Assembly: GCA_903856555.1 (NCBI GenBank)
Contig: CAIOCC010000075.1
Location: forward strand, 1-7,899
Direction: 5' to 3'
DNA length: 7,899 bases
Origin: an uncultured Bacteroidota bacterium
GTDB lineage: Bacteria; Bacteroidota; Bacteroidia; UBA7662
The notes under the pieces are model-generated. The model did not search any database and had not been told where the DNA came from. It saw nothing but the letters and a program-made list of their open reading frames with translations. The translations under genes were made by a program, and so were the position numbers. Of the stretch, positions 1-6,584 are shown piece by piece. Positions within the stretch are counted from its first letter, which is position 1. Each line of letters opens with the position of its first letter.

Positions 1-684
1 GCGGAATCCAAAGTCCACATCAAAGTCATCATCCCAGCCGCGAATCGCAATCAGGTTGCGGCCGTTCACCGTGCCACCAAACCACTCAAAGCAGTCATCG
101 CCCGAATAGCTCACCTGGATATTCTCCATCACCGTCTTGCGGCCCACACCGCCCATAGTCAATCCATTGATCTCGTTGTTGGGCTGGTAGGCAATACCTG
201 GGAATTCTATGCGCACATAGCGCATCACACCCGATGAATCATCGTCGTTGGTGCCACCGTAGGTCGCATCCGCGCCCAACAAACCACCCTCAATCAATCC
301 ACTGCCACCGGCAACGTTAATCGTCGCATTACCCAACATCACAATCCCGCCCCAGTCACCGTAGGTGCGCTGACCCAAAGGCTGGTTCGAGGTGAAGACA
401 ATCGGCTCCGTTGCCGTACCGTTCGCAAAAATCTTACCGGTCTTGGATACAATCAGGGTGGCCTTGGAGGCCTTGTCGCCCTTGATGATCGTGCCAGGCT
501 CGATGGTCAACGTCGCTCCGTCCTTGATATAACGGTAGCCGTTCAGAACATAGATGTTGTTGCGGGTCCAGGTCGTATTGGTGGTAATGTCCGCCGTAAC
601 CTGGATCACGCTTTGAGCCCGCATCAAGGAAGGAACCAAGGTTCCAGCCGTTAGCAGCAGCAAAAGGAGGATGAACTTTTTCAT
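1..684 (-). CDS. Secreted surface protein of a Bacteroidota family found beside TonB receptors (5' part, truncated by window edge)
   Basis: An open frame of 228 codons starts with ATG at 684-682 and runs off the window at position 1, so only the N-terminal part is present. Residues 1-24 are a clear signal peptide (MKKF, a long Leu stretch, then MRAQS), so the product is exported. After it come short beta-strand/turn segments: a 'DGATLTIEPGTIIKG' motif (55-69), 'GDWGGIVMLG' (109-118), 'YVRIEFPGIAYQPNNEINGL' (156-175), 'SYSGDDCFEWFGGTVNG' (192-208) and an Asp-rich 'GWDDDFDVDFGF' (216-227). I recognise this set from secreted Bacteroidota proteins with a right-handed beta-helix-like body, often ending in a T9SS sorting signal; that end lies outside the window. 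The Asp clusters could bind Ca or another cation. It lies 82 bp downstream of the TonB receptor on the same strand but has its own array of 11-bp-phased repeats, so it may be transcribed alone as well as by readthrough. Its substrate is unknown; family membership is from recall and was not searched. Confidence 0.8.
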   Translation of the reverse strand, partial: MKKFILLLLLLTAGTLVPSLMRAQSVIQVTADITTNTTWTRNNIYVLNGYRYIKDGATLTIEPGTIIKGDKASKATLIVSKTGKIFANGTATEPIVFTSNQPLGQRTYGDWGGIVMLGNATINVAGGSGLIEGGLLGADATYGGTNDDDSSGVMRYVRIEFPGIAYQPNNEINGLTMGGVGRKTVMENIQVSYSGDDCFEWFGGTVNGRNLIAIRGWDDDFDVDFGFR

Positions 685-702
685 GGGGTTTTGGATTTTG
701 CC

Positions 703-710
703 CAAAATTC
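703..710 (-). promoter_or_regulatory. Candidate Bacteroidota -7 element for the secreted-protein gene
   Basis: On the minus strand the bases read GAATTTTG, one mismatch from the Bacteroidota -7 consensus TAnnTTTG. It lies exactly 10 bp downstream of the last hexamer of the 11-bp-phased array and 18 bp upstream of the ATG, which would give a short leader of roughly 12-14 nt. Taken alone the match is weak. The identical 10-bp spacing to the array found at the TonB receptor promoter is what makes it credible. Confidence 0.45.
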
Positions 711-720
711 CCATCGCGGC

Positions 721-770
721 TTTAAGCCATCTTTACAGCCACGTTAAGAAAAGGTTAAGAACCCGTTTAC
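721..770 (-). promoter_or_regulatory. Pho-box-like array: five hexamers with an 11-bp period
   Basis: Reading the minus strand from 770 down, the hexamers are GTAAAC (770-765), CTTAAC (759-754), CTTAAC (748-743), TGTAAA (737-732) and CTTAAA (726-721), each separated by exactly 5 bp. The two central units form CTTAAC-CTTTT-CTTAAC. Direct repeats at one helical turn are the usual binding pattern of OmpR/PhoB-family response regulators. The unit is close to the cyanobacterial SphR Pho box (CTTAACCT repeats, 3-bp spacers) and the Bacillus PhoP hexamer TTAACA, and more distantly to the E. coli PhoB unit. The first unit overlaps the stop codon of the upstream TonB receptor; the other four fill the intergenic gap. 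Regulation by phosphate is inferred from this similarity. Confidence 0.65.
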
Positions 771-3754
771 AAACGGTAACTAAAACCAATGCTGGCCGTC
801 CTACCTGGCTGGCTACGCAGGATCACAGCGTCCCGATCGGCCCGGTATTCCAGGTTTGGTTTTTGAATACCCACCTTTTCGGCGTCTTGGTACAACTCCT
901 TGTCCAAGCGGCCGTTGCTGTTTTGATCCAAATAGATATACCTCGGTAGATTAAAGAGGTCCGATATAGACACGGTCAACGTGGCCCGGCCCCAGTTCTT
1001 GCTCACTTGCAAATCCATCAAGGGGCGGGAGTTTTCATAGTAATCAGCTAAATTCACATCCGGAGCCCCAACAAAGGCCACCCGACGGCCAATTTGATTG
1101 TAAAGCAAATTGCATTGCAGTCCCCGCTCGGCATTGCTGTATTGGAGAGCCACATTGAAGATGAAGGGGGACTGACCCTGCATGGGTCGCAGGTACTTGC
1201 CCCGGGTGGTATCAGCGTAAGGGATCACAATCTGCGAGCGAATCAAGGCCAGGTTGGAACTCAACGCCATATCCTTCCAAAATCCACCCAAACCCCACAT
1301 GGACAGAGCTTCAAGGTTCCTGCGGACCACCAATTCCATCCCAAAGGTGTTAGCATCCGGTGAGTTCAACCAAGACAAGCCCCGCTGAAGTCCGGAACCC
1401 ACCGCCGCAGGGAAAAACTGCTCAATCGGGTTTTGGAACAATTTATAAAACACCCCGGCCGAAAACATCTGGCCCATCTTTTGGAAGATTTCGTAACGCA
1501 AATCCACGTTGTAGATGGTCGCCTGAATCAAAGAGTCGTTTCCGTAGGTGGTTGCAAAAAGGTCAAAGTCATAAAAGGCAAAGGGAGCGATTTCCCTGAA
1601 TTCCGGGCGCGACAGGGTCCTTGAAAATGCAAAACGCAGGTTCGAGGACTCGTTCAGCGAATGCACCAAATTCAATGAGGGCAAGAAGGTAGGGAATTTG
1701 TTGGTGGTGGTGTCAAAAGTGGTCAATTCAACATCGGTGGGGGCAATCAGCTGTTGGGTGAAGGCCTCATAACGCAACCCCCAAATGGCTTTGGTTTTGG
1801 GGCCCAGACGATTGGTCATCATCAAATAACCGGCCAACAAACGGGATTCCGCCCGGTATCGGTCGCTGGGGTTGGTAACTTCGTCCATCCACAAGCCTCC
1901 TTCCCGCATATTCCAGTCCCCAAAAACCGAGTCCAAGCCCATCAAACTAATTTTAGGATCAAAGACCCCGCCTGATGTTGCATACCCCAAAGCCCTAGCG
2001 ATGAATTCCCTTTGCTTGGACTGAGCATAGAAACCTGTTTTGAATTCATGCTTGTGTCCCTTCCACTGAAAGGGCACGGTCAAGTTGACCACCGCATTGC
2101 CCACGGTTTCGGTCATCGAAGCAAAGAAGCGGTAACCATCGGTGTTGTTGGCCGAGGAGTTGGGGTTAAAACGCCAAATGATGGCGGCGCTGTCGGTGCC
2201 GGAATTGATTTCGTTCCCATTATAACGCACCCTTCGAAAATCCGGCTGATCCCGGTTCATCTGTGAAAGGGAACCGGTCCAGTCCAATCGAAATTTGTTG
2301 TTATAAAGGCTGTGTTCGCCGCCCAGCTGGCTGGTCAATAATCGGTTGCTGGTAAAATCAAGTTGGTAACGGCGGAAATTCTCAAACTCGCCGTTTTCGG
2401 TGCGGTATCCCTGACCGTTGGTATAAATCTGATCCGAAGTAATGTTAAAAGCGTTTTTGAGATAGAGTCGATTGGACGCACCCAGTCGTGCCGAAAAGTT
2501 CAAGAGGGTTCCCCAAGAAATTTCGTTGGCAAAAACCGTATCCTGAAAGGTATTCAACAAAGAATTGAAAGCGGTCGAATCACCGAGTCGTCCGTTGACC
2601 CCGCCCCAACCATTGACCTGCTGGTAATTGACTCGCTGACTCAGGGAATAGTTCATGCCGCCTATCATGCCAAACTCGTTGTTGCCTTGGGTTTTGCGCA
2701 ATCCGCCGGACAATTGAAATCCGCCGTAGGGCAGGGCATTCAATTCGTTAGGTTGGAAGGTGTTTGTAAATTGCTTGGACAATTCAAAACGTTGAGCTCG
2801 AGTCGTAAAGGTGTCATTCTTCAATATTTTAAGGGTTTTAGGCCAGTCTTTGGGCAAAACCCGGGTCCCTTCGCCTTGTCCGTTATCGTAACCCAACCAA
2901 TCGGTTGAGGAGCCCTTGACCCTGCGAAAATTTTGGAAGGTCGCTTGGGTGTTCATCCCCCCGGAGGCTGAGATGCTCAAGAAATTGCTGTCCGGAACAT
3001 CCTTGGTATTGATGCGAATAATACCGCCCGCAAATTCCCCGGGCAAATCAGGTTGAGCGGTTTTGATAATGATCAAATTATCCAGCATGCCTGCCGGGAA
3101 AATATCAAAGGAGAAAACCTTTTTGTCCGGCTCCGATCCGGGGAGCATGGCGCCGTTCACCAAGGCCAGGTTGTATCGTTCGTTCAAACCGCGGACGATG
3201 GCGTATTTACCATCCTGGATGGTGGTGCCGCTGGAACGCTTGAGCACATCGGCGGTGTTTTTGTCCGGGGATTTCTTGATTTGATCCGAGGAGGTCCCGT
3301 CCATGAGAGACGCGCTATTTTTCTGCATCAATTGGATGGCCGAAACGGTGGTTTTGAGGGCCTCCGCTTCGACTTTAACCTCCGAAAGGGCGGTGGAGGA
3401 TGGGTCCAAGTACAGGTCCATACGCTCGGTTTTGCCAGCGACCGCCATTACACCTGAAACCTCCAAAGGATTGTAGCCCAGGTATTGAACCACCAGGGTC
3501 ACTTTACCGGGGTTGATTCCGTTGATCAGGTATTTGCCGTCCAAGTCGGTGGAGGAACCGTTGGTGGTCCCTTTGACCAGAACCGCGGCGCCGATCAAGG
3601 TTTCGTTGGTGGATTTATCCCGAACCGTACCGGTCAAACTCGCCGTTTGAGCCCATGAAACCAGCGGCAAAAAGGAAGCCACCGCCAGAATCCAAGCCAA
3701 AGTCCGACCACGAAGGCCTGAATCGGAACCAATCGTTACAAAAAATCGCAGCAT
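767..3754 (-). CDS. TonB-dependent outer-membrane receptor with N-terminal carboxypeptidase-regulatory-like domain
   Basis: A 995-residue outer-membrane beta-barrel transporter that would import a ligand using the TonB-ExbBD proton-driven complex. Residues 1-36 are a signal peptide ending in VSWAQ. Residues about 37-117 form a CarboxypepD_reg-like domain (GTVRDKSTNETLIGAAV, then DLDGKYLINGINPG and VVQYLGYNP). The plug follows at about 120-250, including 'DVLKRSSGTTIQDGKYAIVRG', 'NLALVNGAMLPGSEPDKKVF' and 'AQPDLPGEFAGGIIRINTK'. The rest is barrel, closing with the aromatic/hydrophobic terminus IGFSYRL. I chose ATG at 3754-3752, not the in-frame ATG at 3838-3836. The upstream start would place 28 polar residues before the signal peptide and sits inside the candidate -7 promoter element. 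No Shine-Dalgarno is seen, as is common in this phylum. There is no SusD-like gene beside it; its partner is the secreted protein downstream. The ligand cannot be read from the sequence. Confidence 0.93.
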   Translation of the reverse strand: MLRFFVTIGSDSGLRGRTLAWILAVASFLPLVSWAQTASLTGTVRDKSTNETLIGAAVLVKGTTNGSSTDLDGKYLINGINPGKVTLVVQYLGYNPLEVSGVMAVAGKTERMDLYLDPSSTALSEVKVEAEALKTTVSAIQLMQKNSASLMDGTSSDQIKKSPDKNTADVLKRSSGTTIQDGKYAIVRGLNERYNLALVNGAMLPGSEPDKKVFSFDIFPAGMLDNLIIIKTAQPDLPGEFAGGIIRINTKDVPDSNFLSISASGGMNTQATFQNFRRVKGSSTDWLGYDNGQGEGTRVLPKDWPKTLKILKNDTFTTRAQRFELSKQFTNTFQPNELNALPYGGFQLSGGLRKTQGNNEFGMIGGMNYSLSQRVNYQQVNGWGGVNGRLGDSTAFNSLLNTFQDTVFANEISWGTLLNFSARLGASNRLYLKNAFNITSDQIYTNGQGYRTENGEFENFRRYQLDFTSNRLLTSQLGGEHSLYNNKFRLDWTGSLSQMNRDQPDFRRVRYNGNEINSGTDSAAIIWRFNPNSSANNTDGYRFFASMTETVGNAVVNLTVPFQWKGHKHEFKTGFYAQSKQREFIARALGYATSGGVFDPKISLMGLDSVFGDWNMREGGLWMDEVTNPSDRYRAESRLLAGYLMMTNRLGPKTKAIWGLRYEAFTQQLIAPTDVELTTFDTTTNKFPTFLPSLNLVHSLNESSNLRFAFSRTLSRPEFREIAPFAFYDFDLFATTYGNDSLIQATIYNVDLRYEIFQKMGQMFSAGVFYKLFQNPIEQFFPAAVGSGLQRGLSWLNSPDANTFGMELVVRRNLEALSMWGLGGFWKDMALSSNLALIRSQIVIPYADTTRGKYLRPMQGQSPFIFNVALQYSNAERGLQCNLLYNQIGRRVAFVGAPDVNLADYYENSRPLMDLQVSKNWGRATLTVSISDLFNLPRYIYLDQNSNGRLDKELYQDAEKVGIQKPNLEYRADRDAVILRSQPGRTASIGFSYRL

Positions 3755-3778
3755 AGAGGGGGAGGTTAGTTTTGTAAT

Positions 3779-3810
3779 CAATTCTATTTCAACTACTTGA
3801 AAATCAATTG
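3779..3810 (-). promoter_or_regulatory. 32-bp interrupted palindrome in the receptor leader
   Basis: The stretch is symmetric. Outer arms of 5 bp (CAATT / AATTG) are separated from perfect 6-bp inner arms (TTTCAA / TTGAAA) by 3-base unpaired segments on each side, with a 4-base centre (GTAG on the minus strand). It lies between the candidate promoter (3831-3838) and the receptor ATG (3754), ending 24 bp before the start codon. As RNA it would form a hairpin with an internal loop; as DNA it could be a dyad operator. AT-rich sequence makes chance symmetry easier, so function is uncertain. Confidence 0.4.
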
Positions 3811-3830
3811 TGTTTTTGGTGAAATTGACA

Positions 3831-3838
3831 CAAAGCAA
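3831..3838 (-). promoter_or_regulatory. Candidate Bacteroidota -7 element for the TonB receptor
   Basis: The minus strand reads TTGCTTTG, one mismatch from TAnnTTTG. It lies 10 bp downstream of the last 11-bp-phased unit (3854-3849), the same spacing as at the secreted-protein gene. It predicts transcription starting near 3825 and a leader of about 70 nt before the ATG at 3754. It overlaps the alternative upstream ATG at 3838-3836, which argues against that start. Confidence 0.45.
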
Positions 3839-3848
3839 AAGGTCATCG

Positions 3849-3876
3849 AAGAAGCCATTGTTAACGAATCGTTAAC
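3849..3876 (-). promoter_or_regulatory. Pho-box-like direct repeat upstream of the TonB receptor
   Basis: On the minus strand GTTAAC (3876-3871) and GTTAAC (3865-3860) are separated by GATTC, an exact 11-bp period. A weaker in-phase third unit, CTTCTT, follows at 3854-3849. The hexamers and period match the array upstream of the secreted-protein gene, suggesting one regulator for both. GTTAAC is itself palindromic, so strand is assigned from the position of the candidate -7 element. The divergent gene frr starts 138 bp away and is an unlikely target. Confidence 0.55.
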
Positions 3877-4014
3877 CCTTGGGGTTCTCGACCCAGCACC
3901 CCCCTTTCGGGCGATTTATTGGGCTGCCCTTCGGTTTTTGGAGGGATAGGGGTATTTTTAGACCCGGTTTGCCCCAACCATTACCCCCGGCAACCGGTAA
4001 CAACCCCTCACGAT
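3877..4014. other. Intergenic stretch between the receptor and frr
   Basis: A 138-bp non-coding gap between divergent genes. It is rich in runs of C and G and contains TATTTTTA (3953-3960), which resembles a -7 element with its last base changed but lacks a well-spaced TTTG -33 element. An frr promoter must lie here or be read from elsewhere, but I cannot place it. A CCC-TTTC-GGG mini-stem near 3902-3911 has only 3 bp and no T tract, so it is not called a terminator. Confidence 0.4.
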
Positions 4015-4578
4015 ATGCATGAATCCATCCAATTTTGGTTAGACGAAGGACAAGAGTCCATGGACAAGGCCATCCAACACCTTCAATTTGAACTTTCCAA
4101 ACTGAGGGCGGGGAAGGCCAGCCCATCCATGCTGGAGGATGTACGCGTTGATTACTACGGCACCCCCACTCCCCTGCATCAGCTGGCCAATGTCAACACC
4201 CCCGACGCACGGACCCTCTCCGTACAGCCCTGGGAAAAATCCGTTCTGGCGGCCATCGAACGAGCTATCATCAACTCCAACCTCGGCCTCAACCCATCCA
4301 ACGACGGTCATTTGATTCGAATCAACATTCCTCCCCTGACCGAAGAACGCCGCAAAGAATTGGTGAAGCGAGCCAAATCCGAAGGAGAACATGCCAAGGT
4401 TAGCATTCGCTCCGCGCGCCGTGATGTCAACGAAGAATGCAAGAAACTTCAAAAAGATGGCCTGCCCGAGGACATGATCAAAGACGCCGAAGCCAAGGTT
4501 CAACAAATGACGGACAAGATGATTATCAAGGTGGACGAAGTCCTCGCCACCAAAGAAAAAGAAATCATGACCGTCTAA
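4015..4578 (+). CDS. frr: Ribosome recycling factor
   Basis: A 187-residue cytoplasmic protein that, with EF-G, splits the post-termination ribosome and frees mRNA and tRNA. Length matches the family (about 185). Conserved blocks are visible: 'LSKLRAGKASPSMLEDVRVD' (about 27-46), 'YYGTPTPLHQLANV', 'SVQPWEKSVLAAIERAI', 'SNLGLNPSNDGHLIRINIPP' followed by LTEERRKEL, and 'SIRSARRDVNEECKKL' containing the ribosome-contacting Arg region, ending in a long amphipathic helix. I chose ATG at 4015 because an open frame extending back to 3919 adds a non-conserved Pro/Cys-rich segment, whereas family members start close to this Met. No Shine-Dalgarno is present. pyrH, which often precedes frr in bacteria, is not upstream; the upstream neighbour is the divergent TonB receptor. 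The stop is 7 bp from the stop of the convergent DCC-family gene. Confidence 0.97.
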   Translation: MHESIQFWLDEGQESMDKAIQHLQFELSKLRAGKASPSMLEDVRVDYYGTPTPLHQLANVNTPDARTLSVQPWEKSVLAAIERAIINSNLGLNPSNDGHLIRINIPPLTEERRKELVKRAKSEGEHAKVSIRSARRDVNEECKKLQKDGLPEDMIKDAEAKVQQMTDKMIIKVDEVLATKEKEIMTV

Positions 4579-4585
4579 AGAAAGA

Positions 4586-4978
4586 TCACGATGGCCGATA
4601 AGGCCTCAACGAAGTGGCGGGGCGTAACCGTCGGTAACACCAGTCCAATAACCTTCTTGGAATCCAAGCGATGACGGCCACAAGAGGCAGGTAACGATTA
4701 TGCAATCCCTTGATTGCCAGTAGAACAGCCTCTGATTCACGGTACCAACGACCGCTTAATTCGTCTTGTAACAAAACCGAATCCGGGGCCTCCCACCAAG
4801 CCGAAGGAAGCCCTTGACGAAGCCATTCCTCGCGCTGTTCCGGCAGAGGACGAAAGTTAAACGAGGCTCGACTGCTTTGATGGCGACTCATCCAACGCAC
4901 GACCCGATTGCACAGAGGACATGGGCCTGCATAATACAAGATGTATCGAAGGGAAGGAGGCCTGTTCTCTACCGCCAC
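4586..4978 (-). CDS. DCC (DUF393) family thiol-disulfide oxidoreductase-like protein
   Basis: A small protein of 130 residues with the family signature near the N-terminus, 'LYYAGPCPLCNRVVRWMSRH' (about 13-32), giving a CPLC pair at a thioredoxin-like redox position. Family members carry the signature DxxCxxC; here the Asp position is Ala (codon GCA), so the typical acidic residue is missing while both Cys remain. 'FNFRPL', a central 'DSVLLQDELSGRWYRESEAVLLAIKGL' stretch and a Leu/Ile-Trp-Pro segment followed by an Arg-rich helix also fit the family. The start is GTG at 4978-4976: an in-frame TAG lies just upstream at 4984-4982, and no ATG precedes the signature. It overlaps the end of the copper monooxygenase gene by 10 bp, implying translational coupling. 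No signal peptide is seen, so it is probably cytoplasmic. The family's physiological substrate is poorly known. Confidence 0.85.
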   Translation of the reverse strand: MAVENRPPSLRYILYYAGPCPLCNRVVRWMSRHQSSRASFNFRPLPEQREEWLRQGLPSAWWEAPDSVLLQDELSGRWYRESEAVLLAIKGLHNRYLPLVAVIAWIPRRLLDWCYRRLRPATSLRPYRPS

Positions 4979-6573
4979 GAACTAGACCATTTGCGGTAGT
5001 GACTCCGCCCTTGAATATCGGTGATGCTTCCGATCCAAACACCAGGGGCGGATAACGAAACGTTTTGTTGCACCAACGCTTGCCCCGAGGGAGCCCGTCC
5101 GCTCCAAAGCAACTTCCCCTGCAAATCCCTTAAGGCATAACCAAAGCCCCCCTGGGCAGGTCCTTTGACCGTAAGTGTTTGGCTATGAAAGTCGTAATGC
5201 CATCCCGATCGCTCGGCCCATTCCGGCAAAACAGGCTCTTGGCCAGCAACCAATGCGCAGGACAAGGAATCATGCCGCCAATGGGAGGCGGTATCAATCA
5301 CCAAGTTGGTGTCGAGCGGGGAGGCCCCCTGGGTGGTAAAGTTGAAATAAACCAACATCATCTCATCGCCGGTTCCTTCACCTAGTGTTACATTTTGGGG
5401 TGGGTTGTTCGGGTTGTTCGGGTTGGCCGTGGTGTTATCATACGAAGCTATCGCAACGCCTTTGGTTCCGGGGGGTAAATAAATAGGCTTTTGAAAACGA
5501 TAGTACATCTGCCAATGAAAATCCCATTCGGGGATATTCACCAGATGCACCGTATCGCCACCCGGCTTGAGAGCATAAACCTGCATGGATTTCCCAACCA
5601 AATGCATATGAGGCAAGACGCCAAGAAGGGTGACCCCCACGGGCAATGTGTACTCCGCCCTAAAGGTTTTGGTGGTATTGGCGGGAATACTCAAAGGCCC
5701 GTTCACCAAGGCCGGACCGTGGTTCAAAATAGGCAAGGTCAGCATGTTACGAAGACCCGTGGAGGGACCGTATTTGATACGAACAGAGGTGCTATCGGTC
5801 TGACCACTAATTCCCCCGGGATAATGCACCTGGATGCAGAGGTAACTATTGGGCAAAACAGACTCCCCAAAACCAGCCGGATAAATCAAAGAACCCTGAC
5901 CAGGCACATAACCAGTGATCATTTTGGAAGAGTTGGAGCCGGTTCCGCCAAAGGCCGAGTAACCCGGAAGTGGGTCTGCCAAATCTCTTTGCATGGGTAT
6001 CCGCGATGTATCCTGAAAAACCAACACATGATGCACTATTTCACGGTTGCCGGGAACCACTTCAATGCCCGTAATGTTACGAGATAGGTTGTTGCCCATT
6101 GGCAAAACAAAAACCCGGTACAAATCCGATGTGGTGTTCACGTTATAATTAGGAATTCGATAAACCGTGTCGGGGTTGGGAATCTGAAAAGCGCTGCTGT
6201 AAACCGGCGGTGTGGGTGTCTGAGCGGGATTTCCCAACGGAGCAAAATTGTTGACCCAATCCACTATTTCGTTGATTTCGTGGGCCTCCAGGGTATTGGC
6301 ATGGGCATAGCGCCTGTTGACCTGATCGGCGGGAAAGGGCGGCATGGAACGAGCCTGTACCGAAGCGGCTATTGAGAATCGATTCGCATAAACCTCGTTA
6401 TACGTCGTCAATGGAAAGGGCCCAATGCCCTGGTTGTTATGACAAGGGGTGCAATGCGAATACACAATGCAGGCCACCCCATCCGTCCAAGTAGCGCTGT
6501 GCTGGGTCTGTGCGCTACACCAAAACGGGGTCGCAAACAAAACAAAAATTGAAATTAATAGTTTGATTTTCAT
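4969..6573 (-). CDS. Secreted PHM-like type II copper monooxygenase with N-terminal c-type heme motif and T9SS-like tail
   Basis: A 534-residue exported protein. Signal peptide at 1-21 (MKIKLLISIF through CSA). A heme c site, HCTPCH, has Cys41, Cys44 and His45, with Met77 in a MPPF motif as probable distal ligand. The central region resembles the two-domain fold of peptidylglycine alpha-hydroxylating and dopamine beta monooxygenases. Candidate copper ligands are His181-His182 (EIVHHVLVF) and His250 (IQVHYPGG) for one site, and His322/His324 (LPHMHLVG) with Met405 (TGDEMMLVYF) for the other. Residues about 458-530 resemble a T9SS type A sorting domain (LRDLQGKLLWSG, then PGVWIGSITDIQGR), though the last residues are atypical. 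It would act outside the cell or at the outer surface, hydroxylating an unknown substrate with O2; the heme may deliver electrons (inference). It begins 13 bp after the thiamine pyrophosphokinase stop. A 13-bp palindrome overlaps the ATG. Confidence 0.88.
   Translation of the reverse strand: MKIKLLISIFVLFATPFWCSAQTQHSATWTDGVACIVYSHCTPCHNNQGIGPFPLTTYNEVYANRFSIAASVQARSMPPFPADQVNRRYAHANTLEAHEINEIVDWVNNFAPLGNPAQTPTPPVYSSAFQIPNPDTVYRIPNYNVNTTSDLYRVFVLPMGNNLSRNITGIEVVPGNREIVHHVLVFQDTSRIPMQRDLADPLPGYSAFGGTGSNSSKMITGYVPGQGSLIYPAGFGESVLPNSYLCIQVHYPGGISGQTDSTSVRIKYGPSTGLRNMLTLPILNHGPALVNGPLSIPANTTKTFRAEYTLPVGVTLLGVLPHMHLVGKSMQVYALKPGGDTVHLVNIPEWDFHWQMYYRFQKPIYLPPGTKGVAIASYDNTTANPNNPNNPPQNVTLGEGTGDEMMLVYFNFTTQGASPLDTNLVIDTASHWRHDSLSCALVAGQEPVLPEWAERSGWHYDFHSQTLTVKGPAQGGFGYALRDLQGKLLWSGRAPSGQALVQQNVSLSAPGVWIGSITDIQGRSHYRKWSSSWR
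5402..5425 (-). repeat. 9-bp tandem repeat coding an Asn/Pro-rich loop
   Basis: On the plus strand gggttgttc occurs twice in tandem (5402-5410, 5411-5419) followed by a partial third copy (gggttg, 5420-5425). It is in frame with the copper monooxygenase and codes Asn-Asn-Pro units within residues 384-392, a likely flexible loop just before the TGDEMM copper-ligand segment. Length could vary by whole codon triplets through slippage. Confidence 0.75.
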
Positions 6574-6584
6574 TGTATTACAAT
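6572..6584. promoter_or_regulatory. 13-bp palindrome at the copper monooxygenase start
   Basis: ATTGTA-T-TACAAT is a perfect inverted repeat with 6-bp arms and a single central base. It spans most of the 13-bp gap to the upstream gene and covers two bases of the ATG. It could be an operator for an internal promoter or influence translation start. The AT-rich composition means a chance occurrence is possible. Confidence 0.35.

Noticed and set aside
671..949. 92-codon plus-strand open frame across the gap between the receptor and the secreted protein
   Set aside because: It is antisense to both genes and spans the regulatory array; no protein features are seen.
2363..2908. 181-codon plus-strand open frame inside the TonB receptor gene
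   Set aside because: Antisense to the barrel-coding region, with no family resemblance and no promoter or start context.
3755..3838. Upstream in-frame ATG for the TonB receptor (28 extra residues)
   Set aside because: The extension is polar, precedes a normal signal peptide and overlaps the candidate -7 element.
3882..3911. Short stems GGGT/ACCC and CCC/GGG in the receptor-frr gap
   Set aside because: Stems of 3-4 bp without T runs are expected by chance in this C/G-run-rich stretch.
4039..4506. 155-codon minus-strand open frame opposite frr
   Set aside because: frr is unmistakable on the other strand, and the Gly/Phe-rich antisense product is a composition artefact.
4560..4625. Possible bidirectional terminator between frr and the DCC-family gene
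   Set aside because: Only a 4-bp GGCC/GGCC stem inside the DCC coding end was found, without a T tract.
5491..6087. 198-codon plus-strand open frame inside the copper monooxygenase gene
   Set aside because: It lies fully antisense to a gene with clear domain motifs, shows no recognisable domain or signal, and its composition looks like a reverse-complement shadow.
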